From: Eubacteriales bacterium
GTDB lineage: Bacteria; Bacillota; Clostridia; Lachnospirales; Lachnospiraceae
Direction: 5' to 3'
NCBI GenBank assembly: GCA_030524745.1
Contig: JAUNGC010000007.1
Coordinates: forward strand, 1-64,000
Length of the DNA: 64,000 nt
Shown here: one piece after another, positions 32,809 through 41,660 of the stretch
Position numbering within the stretch: the stretch's first letter is position 1
Layout: each line of letters begins with the position of its first letter
Notes under the pieces: generated by a model
What the model saw: only the letters and a program-made list of their open reading frames with translations
Database searches by the model: none
Told to the model about the DNA's origin: nothing
Translations under genes and position numbers: made by a program

Positions 32809-33693
32809 TTATTGTTTTGCTTCTGCCTTTGGCTGTCCGTAATAGAGAAGTCCCAACGCGCCCGGACCGGCATGCGTGCCGATGCTGGGACTGATGTCGT
32901 TGATGATAATGTTGGTAAAGCCGGTACTTTTCTTTACTCTTTCCGCCAGATCCTGCGCGTCCTGCAGGCAGTTGCCATGTACGATACCCACAGGGAAGGA
33001 GTAATCAGGATTTTCGCCGAGGGTATCTTTCATGCGGTCCACAAGAGCCTGTATGGATTTTTTTCTGCCGCGCGCGGTGCCTGCGGAAGAGAGCCCGTCG
33101 GCGTTGTTTACATACAGAAAAGGCTTCAGATTCAAAGCGCTGCCCACGACGGCAACGGCTTTGCTGATACGTCCGCCGCGCTGCAAATGAAATAAATCGT
33201 CGACAGTGAACTGAACGTTGATGTGGTTTTTGATTTGTTCCAGCGTTTCTGCGACTTCCTCATAAGACGCGCCGCCGGTTTTGAGTTCATTGGCGCGGAT
33301 GACCAGAATGGATTCGCCCAGGGAAACGTTCAACGTGTCAATGACGGTAATTTTTGCATCCGGATATTCTTCGGATAATTCTCGGGCTACCATGCATACA
33401 TTATTATAGCTTCCGCTTAATGCGGAAGAAAAGGCCAAATGTATGATATCTTTTCCGCTGTTCAGAAGTGTGCGGAACCGGTCTTCGATGACGGCGGGAT
33501 TATTTGCCTGAGACTGGGGAAGTTCTCCTGATCTCATACGTTCATAAAATTCTGCCGGGGGCATGTGAAGCGTATCTCCGTAAACGGTATCCCCGAAAGA
33601 GTAATACTGCGGAATAATGACTGTCCCCAGCTTCTCGATATATTCCCGGGGTAAATCGGAATTGGAATCGGTGGTAATGACAAAATCTCTCAA
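32809..33693 (-). CDS. DegV family fatty-acid-binding protein
   Basis: A 294-residue protein. The DegV pattern is clear: ITTDSNSDLPREY at the start, SGELPQSQANNP, then the lipid-binding loop HLAFSSALSGSYNN. The C-terminal part has the family's FLYVNNADGLSSAGTARGRKK. DegV/FakB proteins hold a fatty acid for phosphorylation by the FakA kinase; that partner is not in this window. The start is TTG, with AAGGAAGG about 9 bases upstream. It converges on the amidase gene with only 3 bases between the stops. Confidence 0.88.
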   Translation of the reverse strand: MRDFVITTDSNSDLPREYIEKLGTVIIPQYYSFGDTVYGDTLHMPPAEFYERMRSGELPQSQANNPAVIEDRFRTLLNSGKDIIHLAFSSALSGSYNNVCMVARELSEEYPDAKITVIDTLNVSLGESILVIRANELKTGGASYEEVAETLEQIKNHINVQFTVDDLFHLQRGGRISKAVAVVGSALNLKPFLYVNNADGLSSAGTARGRKKSIQALVDRMKDTLGENPDYSFPVGIVHGNCLQDAQDLAERVKKSTGFTNIIINDISPSIGTHAGPGALGLLYYGQPKAEAKQ

Positions 33694-33831
33694 AATTCAG
33701 AACCTTCCTTCTACAATGAATTATTAATTAAAAAAATTTAATTAATATATTTTAAACAATAACATATAACCGGCGATTATGCAAACGGTTTATGAAAGGA
33801 TCTGATCTGTTTTAAGCAAAGTAAAAGGATT

Positions 33832-34962
33832 TCAGAAGTTTTTGCGGGCGGCCAGGAGAGTCCGGATGAAAGCGTCAGCCAGAAAATGAAAATCTTCTTC
33901 GCTGGTCTGCGCGATTTCTTCAAAAGAGGACGGACGGCTGACGGAAGAAAAAATAGCGGTAATGCCGTGCTCATACACAGCCTGCGCATTTTTTCCGACA
34001 GAACCGCAGAGCGCGAAGCAGGGAACCTGACAGGCTTTTGCTCTCTGGGCTACGCCGACGGGCACCTTTCCATAGGCGCTCTGCCAGTCAATGCGGCCTT
34101 CGCCGGTGATGACATAATCGGCCTGCTTTAACAGGCTGTCAAAACGAACGGCGTCCAGAATAAGCTGAATACCCGATTGGAGCGTTCCGTTCAGAAAGGC
34201 AATGACGCCTGCCCCCAGGCCTCCCGCAGCGCCGGTTCCGGGAATATTTAGGATATCGGCGTTTAAATCATTTTTCAATACGTCCGAAAGATTTTTAAGT
34301 CCCTGATCCAAAGAGGACTGCATATCCGGGGTGGCCCCTTTCTGGCGGCCGAATGTGAAAGCCGCGCCTTCTGGTCCGCACAGAGGATTGGACACGTCGC
34401 AGGCGGCGACAACGGGGATGGAAAACAGCGTCTGTGGCGGAATGACGTGACAGATGCTGCTTAAAGATCCGCCGACGGGAGTGACATCGCTGCCGGATTT
34501 GTCCAGGAAACGATAACCCAAAGCGGCGGCCATGCCGATTCCACCGTCATTGGTGGCGCTGCCGCCCAGCCCGAGAATGATCTTGTTGCAGCCGCGTTTT
34601 ACCGCATCCAAAATGAGTTCTCCCACACCGTAAGTGGTGGTTTGCCGGGGATCTTTTGGACCTGTGATAAGGGGAAGGCCGGCGCAGGCCGCCATTTCAA
34701 TGACTGCGGAGCGGTCCGGCAGCATGCCGTATTCGCAGACGACCTTTTCAAAGAGCGGACCTGTTACGGCGGCTTTGATACGCTGCCCGCCGCATATTCG
34801 CAGCAGACTGTCGACCAGCCCTTCGCCGCCGTCTGACAGGGGAATTTTGGTGATTGCCGCGTCCGGTATATAAGACAGGATAATTTCTTCCAATATATGA
34901 CAAATCTGATCGGCGGACAAAGTTCCCTTAAATGAGTCCGGCGCAAGAATAAACCGAATCAT
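33832..34962 (-). CDS. glxK: Glycerate kinase
   Basis: A 376-residue kinase of the GarK/GlxK family: ILAPDSFKGTLSADQ at the start, IPLSDGGEGLVDSL, LGLGGSATNDGGIGMAAALG, and the late block VITGEGRIDWQSAYGKVPVGVA. It phosphorylates D-glycerate, to 2-phosphoglycerate in most members of this family. It is followed upstream on the same strand by an IclR regulator and a glyoxylate-carboligase-like gene. Together these suggest the glycerate route for glyoxylate or sugar acids. AGGAG lies at a normal distance before the ATG. Confidence 0.92.
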   Translation of the reverse strand: MIRFILAPDSFKGTLSADQICHILEEIILSYIPDAAITKIPLSDGGEGLVDSLLRICGGQRIKAAVTGPLFEKVVCEYGMLPDRSAVIEMAACAGLPLITGPKDPRQTTTYGVGELILDAVKRGCNKIILGLGGSATNDGGIGMAAALGYRFLDKSGSDVTPVGGSLSSICHVIPPQTLFSIPVVAACDVSNPLCGPEGAAFTFGRQKGATPDMQSSLDQGLKNLSDVLKNDLNADILNIPGTGAAGGLGAGVIAFLNGTLQSGIQLILDAVRFDSLLKQADYVITGEGRIDWQSAYGKVPVGVAQRAKACQVPCFALCGSVGKNAQAVYEHGITAIFSSVSRPSSFEEIAQTSEEDFHFLADAFIRTLLAARKNF

Positions 34963-34983
34963 AAAGTTCTCCTTTTCTGTGAC

Positions 34984-35769
34984 TTAACCGGAATAACCGA
35001 TGGTTTTTGAAACTTCGTTTGCAATTCCTTTTAAAATATCCACATTCTGTAAAATATACTCATCTGTCAGCTTGGATATCGGGGCGTTGATGCTGATGGC
35101 GGCATTGATATGTCCTGTATAATCGTAAACAGGAACTGCCAGACAGCGGGTGCCCAGTTCGCATTCTTCGTTGTCGACCGCATAACCCAGGGCCGCTGCT
35201 TCAGCAACGGCCCGTTTTAATTCGCCGATGGAGCAGATCGTATGCTCTGTGAAACGCTCGAAATTGACGTCGCTGGCATATTCGTTCATTTCTTCGTCCG
35301 ACAACTCCTGCAGCAACAGCTTACCGGCTCCGGTGCAGTATAAAGGGGCAATTTTGCCAATTCTCTGCAAAGGTACCAGAATTTGCTGAGGGCCGGGAAC
35401 GACTTCGAGATAAATGACGGAATAGCCGTAACGGGTAATTAAATTTGTAGTACAGTCGAAAATCTTTGAAATTCTGTGAAGATAAGGCAAACAGATTCCC
35501 CGAAGATCCATTCGGGACGTCAGATTATGGGCGAGCTGACAGATCTTATAGGTCATGGAATATTTGCCCGTATCCGGGTTTTGCGTCACATAGCCCCTGT
35601 TTTGCAGGGTGGTGAGAAAACGGGATACGGTGCTCACATTCATATCCATACGGTTCGCCAGATCGGATAGTCGAATCGGGGCTTCTTCTGTGGACAGGAG
35701 CTCCAAAAGGGAGAGGAGTTTTTCGGACGATTGATTCGCTAAAGATGCTTTTTTTTCTGATGTTGGCAT
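34984..35769 (-). CDS. IclR family transcriptional regulator
   Basis: A 261-residue regulator. The N-terminal winged helix (LLSLLELLSTEEAPIRLSDLANRM and NVSTVSRFLTTLQNRGYV) is followed by the IclR effector domain (LPYLHRISKIF, LYCTGAGKLLL, DNEECELGTRCLAVPVYDYTG). It probably controls the glycerate kinase just downstream (21 bases) and the carboligase gene upstream, in response to a small acid such as glyoxylate. Its mRNA leader carries a tandem double-hairpin element. Confidence 0.9.
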   Translation of the reverse strand: MPTSEKKASLANQSSEKLLSLLELLSTEEAPIRLSDLANRMDMNVSTVSRFLTTLQNRGYVTQNPDTGKYSMTYKICQLAHNLTSRMDLRGICLPYLHRISKIFDCTTNLITRYGYSVIYLEVVPGPQQILVPLQRIGKIAPLYCTGAGKLLLQELSDEEMNEYASDVNFERFTEHTICSIGELKRAVAEAAALGYAVDNEECELGTRCLAVPVYDYTGHINAAISINAPISKLTDEYILQNVDILKGIANEVSKTIGYSG

Positions 35770-35804
35770 TTCTTTGCCCCCCGCAATTCTTCGGTATATC
35801 GTTA

Positions 35805-35940
35805 CTTCACAACCGCTGCGCTTGTTGTGAAGCAGCGCGTATCAACTCACTATTAGTGAGTTGAAAAGGAACCTTCACAACCGCTGCGCTTGTTGTGAAG
35901 TAGCGCGTATCAACTCACTATTAGTGAGTTGATACGCTTC
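35805..35940 (-). repeat. Tandem pair of double-hairpin elements upstream of the IclR gene
   Basis: Read on the minus strand. Copy 1: GCGTATCAACTCAC with its perfect 14-base partner, linker GCTA, then CTTCACAAC/GTTGTGAAG around AAGCGCAGCG. Copy 2: TCAACTCAC/GTGAGTTGA, ACGC, linker GCTG, then the same CTTCACAAC/GTTGTGAAG stem. Same architecture as at 17.4 and 54.3 kb with unrelated stem sequences. GAAGC between the -10 box and hairpin 1 is also shared. Confidence 0.85.
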
Positions 35941-35949
35941 ATTATAACA
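35941..35949 (-). promoter_or_regulatory. Extended -10 promoter directly before the double-hairpin element
   Basis: On the minus strand: TGT-TATAAT followed at once by GAAGC and hairpin 1. The -35 region is a T-tract rather than TTGACA. Transcription would start within a few bases of the first stem. Confidence 0.6.
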
Positions 35950-36012
35950 TGAATTTATAAAACAAAAAAGTTGAATTATCCAATAATAGGGAATTATGTG
36001 GTATTTTCGGCA

Positions 36013-37707
36013 TCAGTCTGCGGGAGCCCAGGACTTGATGCTGGCGATGGAGGTACCCATATCGCATAGCTGCGTTTTGATGCAGATAGCGTCGATCAGG
36101 TAGCACCTGCCGGAAGACTCCGACGCGGCTTTTGCGCGGATTAAAGCGGCAGAAAGTTCTTCGGGAGAGAATACGCGCTCCGCAAGGCAGCCGTAAGCTT
36201 CGCCCAGTTTCACATAATCGATGGTTCCATCCTGGTTATAGGGCATATCCACTGCGTATTCGAAGCCGTATCCTTTTTGATTCTGACGGATCAGCCCCAG
36301 GTATGCGTTGTTCAGCACAACGATAATGATTGGTTTGCGGAAGGCGGAGGCGACAGCGATCTCTTCGCCCATAAAGGTCAGGCCGAAATCTCCCACGACC
36401 GTGACGGCTGTATGATCGGGTTTTGCGACTTTAATGCCGAATAGCGCCGGGATTTCATAGCCGAGCGTTCCTGCGCCGCCGGAGGGCAGATACATGGCGG
36501 GAGCGTTGATGTCCTGCAATTGACCGCTCCAGATCTGGGTAATGCCGCAGCCGGATGTAAAATACGTGGAATCATCAAAAGCTTTGTTGATTTCTGCAAA
36601 AACGCGGTGAGGCATCATAGGAGCGCAGTTGTAATCCGTTTTGCGGGCGAGTTCTTTGCGCAGAACGGCAACCGACTGTGCTCTTTCCGGATTTATGGGC
36701 CGTAAGCCGGAAATTTTTGCCTGTGCGAGAAGCGCTTCTGCCGCAGGTTTGGCGTCGGAGATAATCCCGAGATCCGGTTGAAATACGAGTCCGATCTGAG
36801 CAGGATCAATATTAATATGGATAAACCTGCGGCCTTCCCGATAGGTTTTTAAGTCGCCGGTATGTCTGTCTGAAAAACGGCAGCCGATACCGATTACCAG
36901 ATCGGAGTCAAGCAGGATCCGGTTGCCAAGGGGCTGTCCTACCTGAATTCCCGCATGGCCCGCATTCAGGGGATGGTCGACCGGAATTCCGCCTTTGGCC
37001 ATGTAAGTGGTAATGACCGGAATTTGTAAAAATTCTGCAAGTTCAATAACCTGTGCGGAACATTCTGAAAGGATACAACCGCCTCCCATAATGATGACGG
37101 GAGCCTTGGAAGCGGCGATCATGGAAATTGCCTCTTGAATTGCTTCCGGATTGGGAAGGACTGTCGGGATTTTGGCGGGCGTATAAGCGTCAATATCAAA
37201 ATCCAGTTCTGCTTTTTGCAAATCTAAAGGAAGTTCCAAAAGCACGGGGCCGGGACGCCCGCTTTTCATCAGAAGAAAGGCGTCTCTCATAATTTGGGGC
37301 AAATCATCCGCTTTTTCAAGCCGCCAGGCTTTCTTTGTAACGGTTTTCACGATTTCGGGCATATCCACACATTGAAAAGGTTCCTGTGTCAGTTGATTGC
37401 TGTTAGCCTGCCCGACGATGGCCAGTACCGGCATAGAGTCGATATATGCGGTATACAGTCCGGTCACAAAATTCGTAGCGCCGGGACCGGCGGAACAGAT
37501 AGCCAGCGCAATCTCGTGTCTGGCTCTGAAATATCCGTCGGCGGCATGAATGCAGGCCTCCTCGTGCCGCATGGTGTAATGATTGATCGGCGCTCCTTCC
37601 AGATATTGATAAACAGGATTGATGGCGGCGCCCGGAATGCCGAAGGCTGTCGTGATTTTTTCTTTTTCCAGAATCTGGACTAAAGCTTGGGAAACGGTCA
37701 TCTTCAT
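36013..37707 (-). CDS. gcl: Thiamine-diphosphate enzyme similar to glyoxylate carboligase
   Basis: A 564-residue enzyme of the acetolactate-synthase fold. It matches glyoxylate carboligase (tartronate-semialdehyde synthase) along its length: TTAFGIPGAAINPVYQY, FQCVDMPEIVKTVTK, SGRPGPVLLELPLDLQ, HINIDPAQIGLVFQPDLGI and NNAYLGLIRQNQKGY. The ThDP-binding motif is GDFGLTFMGEE...NN. Classical carboligase has Val where other ThDP enzymes have the cofactor-activating Glu. Here the position reads RHEEACIH, so the Glu is present. The reaction may therefore differ (another 2-oxo acid or a lyase). The glycerate kinase nearby supports a glyoxylate-to-glycerate role. AAGGAG precedes the ATG. Confidence 0.8.
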   Translation of the reverse strand: MKMTVSQALVQILEKEKITTAFGIPGAAINPVYQYLEGAPINHYTMRHEEACIHAADGYFRARHEIALAICSAGPGATNFVTGLYTAYIDSMPVLAIVGQANSNQLTQEPFQCVDMPEIVKTVTKKAWRLEKADDLPQIMRDAFLLMKSGRPGPVLLELPLDLQKAELDFDIDAYTPAKIPTVLPNPEAIQEAISMIAASKAPVIIMGGGCILSECSAQVIELAEFLQIPVITTYMAKGGIPVDHPLNAGHAGIQVGQPLGNRILLDSDLVIGIGCRFSDRHTGDLKTYREGRRFIHINIDPAQIGLVFQPDLGIISDAKPAAEALLAQAKISGLRPINPERAQSVAVLRKELARKTDYNCAPMMPHRVFAEINKAFDDSTYFTSGCGITQIWSGQLQDINAPAMYLPSGGAGTLGYEIPALFGIKVAKPDHTAVTVVGDFGLTFMGEEIAVASAFRKPIIIVVLNNAYLGLIRQNQKGYGFEYAVDMPYNQDGTIDYVKLGEAYGCLAERVFSPEELSAALIRAKAASESSGRCYLIDAICIKTQLCDMGTSIASIKSWAPAD

Positions 37708-38054
37708 TTTTATAACTCCTTTTTATTTTTATTTCGCCTGTTCTTTGCGGAGCGCCTGGCAGCAACCGAAGAACATAGCGATTTGATACGATAGTAATTT
37801 TAAATATTGAAAACACATTTTATAATTTGTGATTTGAGAATATCATTTAAAAAAACGAATGTCAATAATTAAAATTAAATTTTGATATGAAAAAATACTG
37901 TAGCACAATAATTGTTCAAAATAGACAAAAACGAAAAAATAATTTTGGGAATTTAGTGAATAATATATTTGTTTACTTTTGGTCTCGAATAAGGTATAAT
38001 TCAAAACATAAAAATGATTTTTAAAAAATAAAATTGAAGGGAGGCGAAAAGAAT
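37708..38054. promoter_or_regulatory. Divergent AT-rich control region between gcl and the carbohydrate operon
   Basis: 347 bases without a gene. A clear plus-strand promoter lies at 37972-38000: TTTACT, 17 bases, TATAAT. The rest is very AT-rich, with possible operator-like stretches (ATTTTATAATTTGTG near 37818). No unambiguous minus-strand promoter or IclR operator could be fixed. The region presumably controls both directions. Confidence 0.55.
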
Positions 38055-39026
38055 ATGAAAACAAAAACGGCATCGCTGACAGAAACCGGCAGCTTTCAAA
38101 TAGTGGAAAGAGATATTTCGCCAGCGTCGGACGAGGTAATGGTCAGAGTGGCTGCCTGCGGATTGTGCAATTGGGAACTGAATCATTTCGAGGGGCGCAA
38201 GGGAAAGCTTCCTATGACGCTCGGGCATGAATGGGCGGGAGTGGTTGTCGGAAAAGGAGAAAAAGCCGGACGCTTTGAAATTGGGGATAAGGTGGCCTAT
38301 TTCCCCGGAGGGGCGGACGCGAGACTGGAAGGGTTTTCTCAATATGTCTGCGCAAAGGAGCAATACTGCTATAAATTGAATCAGGATGTGGATGTGAGGT
38401 ATGCGATATGCGAGCCTTTGAAGTGTATTTCCACTGTGTTGCGTGCCGCGGGACCGGAAGCGGGCGATTTCGGCATTGTAATAGGATGCGGACCGATGGG
38501 ACTCTGGTGCGTTCAGGGACTGGCAGGTAAACTGCTGGCAGGCCTGATCGCCATAGACGTGGATGACCGGAAGCTGGAATATGCGGCCAGATATGGAGCG
38601 ACAGCTACAATTAATTCCGCCAGGGAAAATGTGGTGGAAAAACTGAAAAAAATTACCGGCGGCCATATGGCGGATTTTATTATTGAGGGAACTGGCGTAA
38701 CGGAAGTGCTCAATGATGCGCAGGAATATCTTCGGATGAAACGGGGACGGCTGGTGGTAATGAGTTCTTACAAAGGGCCGGCTGCCGGGTTTGATTTCCG
38801 CAGGTTAGGTGTCAGAGGCGGTGAAATTATCTCCGGCATGCCAATGGCATCAGCGGATCCTGCCGATGATATGAGACGAGCGGTGGAATTGCTGAATCGT
38901 GGAACGTTTCGGGTGAAAGATATGGTGACACATGTCTTTGGACTGGAGGAAATACAGCAGGCATTTGAAACTTTGAAAAATAAGCCGGAGGGGTATTTGA
39001 AGGGCATTGTATTGATGGAGAATTGA
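38055..39026 (+). CDS. Medium-chain alcohol or polyol dehydrogenase (zinc-dependent type)
   Basis: A 323-residue MDR enzyme. The catalytic zinc site is marked by CGLCNWE and GHEWAGVV. The NAD-binding motif is VIGCGPMGLW followed by the acid in AIDVDDRKLEYAARYGA, which suggests NAD rather than NADP. The four-cysteine structural zinc lobe is missing, as in some sorbitol-dehydrogenase relatives. It is the first gene of the plus-strand carbohydrate operon, next to a Gfo/Idh/MocA oxidoreductase, so a sugar or sugar alcohol is the likely substrate. GGGAGG before 38055 supports this ATG over an upstream in-frame TTG. Confidence 0.85.
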   Translation: MKTKTASLTETGSFQIVERDISPASDEVMVRVAACGLCNWELNHFEGRKGKLPMTLGHEWAGVVVGKGEKAGRFEIGDKVAYFPGGADARLEGFSQYVCAKEQYCYKLNQDVDVRYAICEPLKCISTVLRAAGPEAGDFGIVIGCGPMGLWCVQGLAGKLLAGLIAIDVDDRKLEYAARYGATATINSARENVVEKLKKITGGHMADFIIEGTGVTEVLNDAQEYLRMKRGRLVVMSSYKGPAAGFDFRRLGVRGGEIISGMPMASADPADDMRRAVELLNRGTFRVKDMVTHVFGLEEIQQAFETLKNKPEGYLKGIVLMEN

Positions 39027-39028
39027 AA

Positions 39029-40195
39029 ATGACGGTAAAGAAAATGAGAGCGGCTGTTCTTGGATGCGGCCGGATCAGCAAAGTTTATATTCCGACCATC
39101 CAAAAAGAATTCAGTATTCTTGATATTGCGGCGGTCTGGGATCCAAAACGGGAACGGGCGGTGGAAAATGAAACACGGTTCGGCGTAAAGGCCATGACGA
39201 AAGAAGAAATCTTCGCTGATCCAACGATTGAGGCGGTGCTGAATCTGACGAAACCGGAATTTCATTATGAGATTACGAAAGAAGCGCTCCTGGCGCAAAA
39301 GCATGTATATTCGGAGAAAATGATTGCGCTGACAATGGAGCAGGCGAAAGAACTGCTTACGATAGCGAAAGAGAAGAATCTTGCATTTACCGTGGCGCCG
39401 GATACCTTTCTGGGAGGAAGCTGGCAGACGGCGCGGAAGCTGATTGACGACGGCTATATCGGAACGCCTCTTTTGGTGAATGCGGTTGCGGTCCGTTCGT
39501 ATCAGCCGGCCGATGCCTCATCCGCAAAGCGTCCCATGACGATGAGCCCCGGAGGAGGAATTCCCTATGATATGGGAGGCTATTACCTGCATGCGATGTT
39601 TCATTTGCTGGGAGGACTGAACCGGGTGGCCGGATTTATAAAAACTGCGAACCGGGAAAAATATTTTTTCAATCCGCGGAATCCTTCCTATAAAGAACCG
39701 GTCACAGTCTCCGATGATGCGCCTAACACGATGACCGCCTCGCTGGAATTTGAAAGCGGCGTATATGGTTCCCTTACCATGACCTCGGAATCCAATCTGT
39801 TTTATCAGTCCGGATTTACCATATACGGAACCCAGGGAACCCTGCTGCTGCCGGATCCAAATTGTTTTGGAGGAGAAATAAGGCTTCGGCGGTCAAAATC
39901 CGGCGGAGAACTTTGGGAGAGTATGACAGAACCGATGTGCGTGCCGGCGACCCATGGTTATACGGCGGAAGAACGTGGAATCGGCGCGGCGGATATGGCG
40001 TGGGCGGTGAGGAACGGACGTATGCCGAGAGCGGATGCCCAAATGGGATATCATGCTTTTGAGGCGATACAGGGCATCCGGCAGTCATGCAGCACCGGTC
40101 AGGTATATTTCATGACGTCGAAACTAACGAGACCGGAACCAGTCAGACCGGGGGTTTGGAAAGGAACTGCGCAGGAGAGGGCGCTGGACGATTGA
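39029..40195 (+). CDS. Gfo/Idh/MocA family oxidoreductase
   Basis: A 388-residue NAD(P)-dependent enzyme. The N-terminal Rossmann fold has AAVLGCGRISKVYIP, and the family's EKMIALTMEQAKELL replaces the usual EKP. The C-terminal domain contains GGGIPYDMGGYYLHAMFHLLG, where the Asp and His are the usual catalytic area. Such enzymes act on hydroxyls of sugars, inositols or sugar acids. Two bases separate its start from the stop of the dehydrogenase upstream; the ATG at 39029 has GGAG 8 bases before it. Confidence 0.87.
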   Translation: MTVKKMRAAVLGCGRISKVYIPTIQKEFSILDIAAVWDPKRERAVENETRFGVKAMTKEEIFADPTIEAVLNLTKPEFHYEITKEALLAQKHVYSEKMIALTMEQAKELLTIAKEKNLAFTVAPDTFLGGSWQTARKLIDDGYIGTPLLVNAVAVRSYQPADASSAKRPMTMSPGGGIPYDMGGYYLHAMFHLLGGLNRVAGFIKTANREKYFFNPRNPSYKEPVTVSDDAPNTMTASLEFESGVYGSLTMTSESNLFYQSGFTIYGTQGTLLLPDPNCFGGEIRLRRSKSGGELWESMTEPMCVPATHGYTAEERGIGAADMAWAVRNGRMPRADAQMGYHAFEAIQGIRQSCSTGQVYFMTSKLTRPEPVRPGVWKGTAQERALDD

Positions 40196-40286
40196 AAGCG
40201 CAGATGAAAGAGAAAACGGGTAAAAAGGTAATCTACATTCTTCACAGGAGGAATGCAGCAATAAAAGTTTAAGGAGGAACGGTACT

Positions 40287-41624
40287 ATGAAAAGGAAATG
40301 GATGACACTTGTGCTGACCATGGCTATGACGGCGGGGCTGCTTGCCGGATGCGGCAGCAGTCAGGACACGGCAGATGCAGTGCAGACAGAGCCGGCAGCA
40401 GAAACATCTGCGGCAGCGGAGCAGGAGGTGGCTTCCGATGAGCCTGTCACACTGGAAATGTGGGGAATGACGGATGATGAGGAGCGTTATAAAGCGGTGA
40501 TAGAAGAGTATACGGCGCTGCATCCGAATGTCACAATCAATCTGACGGCATATTCTTCGACGGAAATTGATCAGGCGCTGACCACTGCCCTGGCTGGTAA
40601 AGAGAATATTGATCTGTTTGTCTCCAATGGCAGTCAGTATCTGGAGAGCAGAATCTCAACCGGCATGGCGGAGCCGCTTAACGATTACATTACAGCGTCT
40701 GGATTTGATACTTCCATTTATGGAGAAGCGTTTCCGGCAACGGCGGTGAACGATCAGTATTACGGGCTGCCCTGCAGAGATTCCGTGGCGGTTCTGGTCT
40801 ACAATAAGACTTATTTTGATGAAAAAGGCGTAGCATACCCGACTGCCGATACGACCTGGGATGAACTGCTGGACATTGCAGAGCAGATGACCTGGGGGGA
40901 AGGCGCCGATAAAGTGTGGGGATTGTTCAATGCGGCGCGCAATACGGACTGGAACGGAATGGCGTTCCACAACAGCGTATTCAGCACCAGCGACGACCTG
41001 ACGCTTTTGGGAAAAGCGATGGAATGGAAGCTGGATGCCGTCGACAGAGGCGTAATGATGGATAACGCCGCTTATACGGCAAACGGCGTGGGAATCCGGG
41101 CGATGTTCTCTTCCGGCATGTCTTCGATGTATTTTGGCGGCGACTGGACGATTGCACAGTTGAACGGCGATATTGAATCCGGCGCAATGGACTTCGAATG
41201 GGATATCGCGCCCATGCCGATGATGGACGACGGATCAGGGCGGATGAAGACGATGGGACAATATGTATACTTTTCCGTATGTTCCTATTCCGAGAATAAG
41301 CAGGCTGCTTATGATTTCATGACTTATCTGTGCGGACATGAAGGCGCGCTGTGCTTTGCAAAGGACGGTTCTCTTCCCGGCGCAAAACAGTTTGATGATG
41401 TAAAGGAAGCGTTTATGAAAACTTCCGAATCGACAGGCTGCCCTGCCAATATCAGCCTTTACTTTGAACTGGAAGGCGTGCAGCCTCCGATCGTACCGGG
41501 GTATGGAGAAGTGGAAGTATTGGTGAAGCAGGAAGCGGATCTTGTATTCTCCAGGATGGAATCCGTGGACGAGGCCCTTGATAATATTTATAGCGGCAGG
41601 GAAAGTATGATGTCCGGCCAGTAA
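40287..41624 (+). CDS. Sugar ABC transporter substrate-binding lipoprotein
   Basis: A 445-residue lipoprotein: signal with lipobox LLAGC (Cys near residue 22), a Ser/Ala/Glu/Thr linker, then a type-1 extracellular solute-binding fold opening VTLEMWGMTDDEERYKAVIEEY. It captures a carbohydrate outside the membrane and hands it to the two permeases directly downstream. AGGAGG precedes the ATG. The ATPase subunit is not in the operon, so a shared MsmK-type ATPase elsewhere must power the system, as is common in Firmicutes. Confidence 0.9.
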   Translation: MKRKWMTLVLTMAMTAGLLAGCGSSQDTADAVQTEPAAETSAAAEQEVASDEPVTLEMWGMTDDEERYKAVIEEYTALHPNVTINLTAYSSTEIDQALTTALAGKENIDLFVSNGSQYLESRISTGMAEPLNDYITASGFDTSIYGEAFPATAVNDQYYGLPCRDSVAVLVYNKTYFDEKGVAYPTADTTWDELLDIAEQMTWGEGADKVWGLFNAARNTDWNGMAFHNSVFSTSDDLTLLGKAMEWKLDAVDRGVMMDNAAYTANGVGIRAMFSSGMSSMYFGGDWTIAQLNGDIESGAMDFEWDIAPMPMMDDGSGRMKTMGQYVYFSVCSYSENKQAAYDFMTYLCGHEGALCFAKDGSLPGAKQFDDVKEAFMKTSESTGCPANISLYFELEGVQPPIVPGYGEVEVLVKQEADLVFSRMESVDEALDNIYSGRESMMSGQ

Positions 41625-41660
41625 AGGGGGAACCTGGAATTGAGGAAAGGGAATGCGAAT

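Noticed and set aside
35805-35940. Short CRISPR-like array
   Set aside because: Only two units, each a pair of palindromes without distinct spacers, no cas genes, and the same plan elsewhere without spacers.
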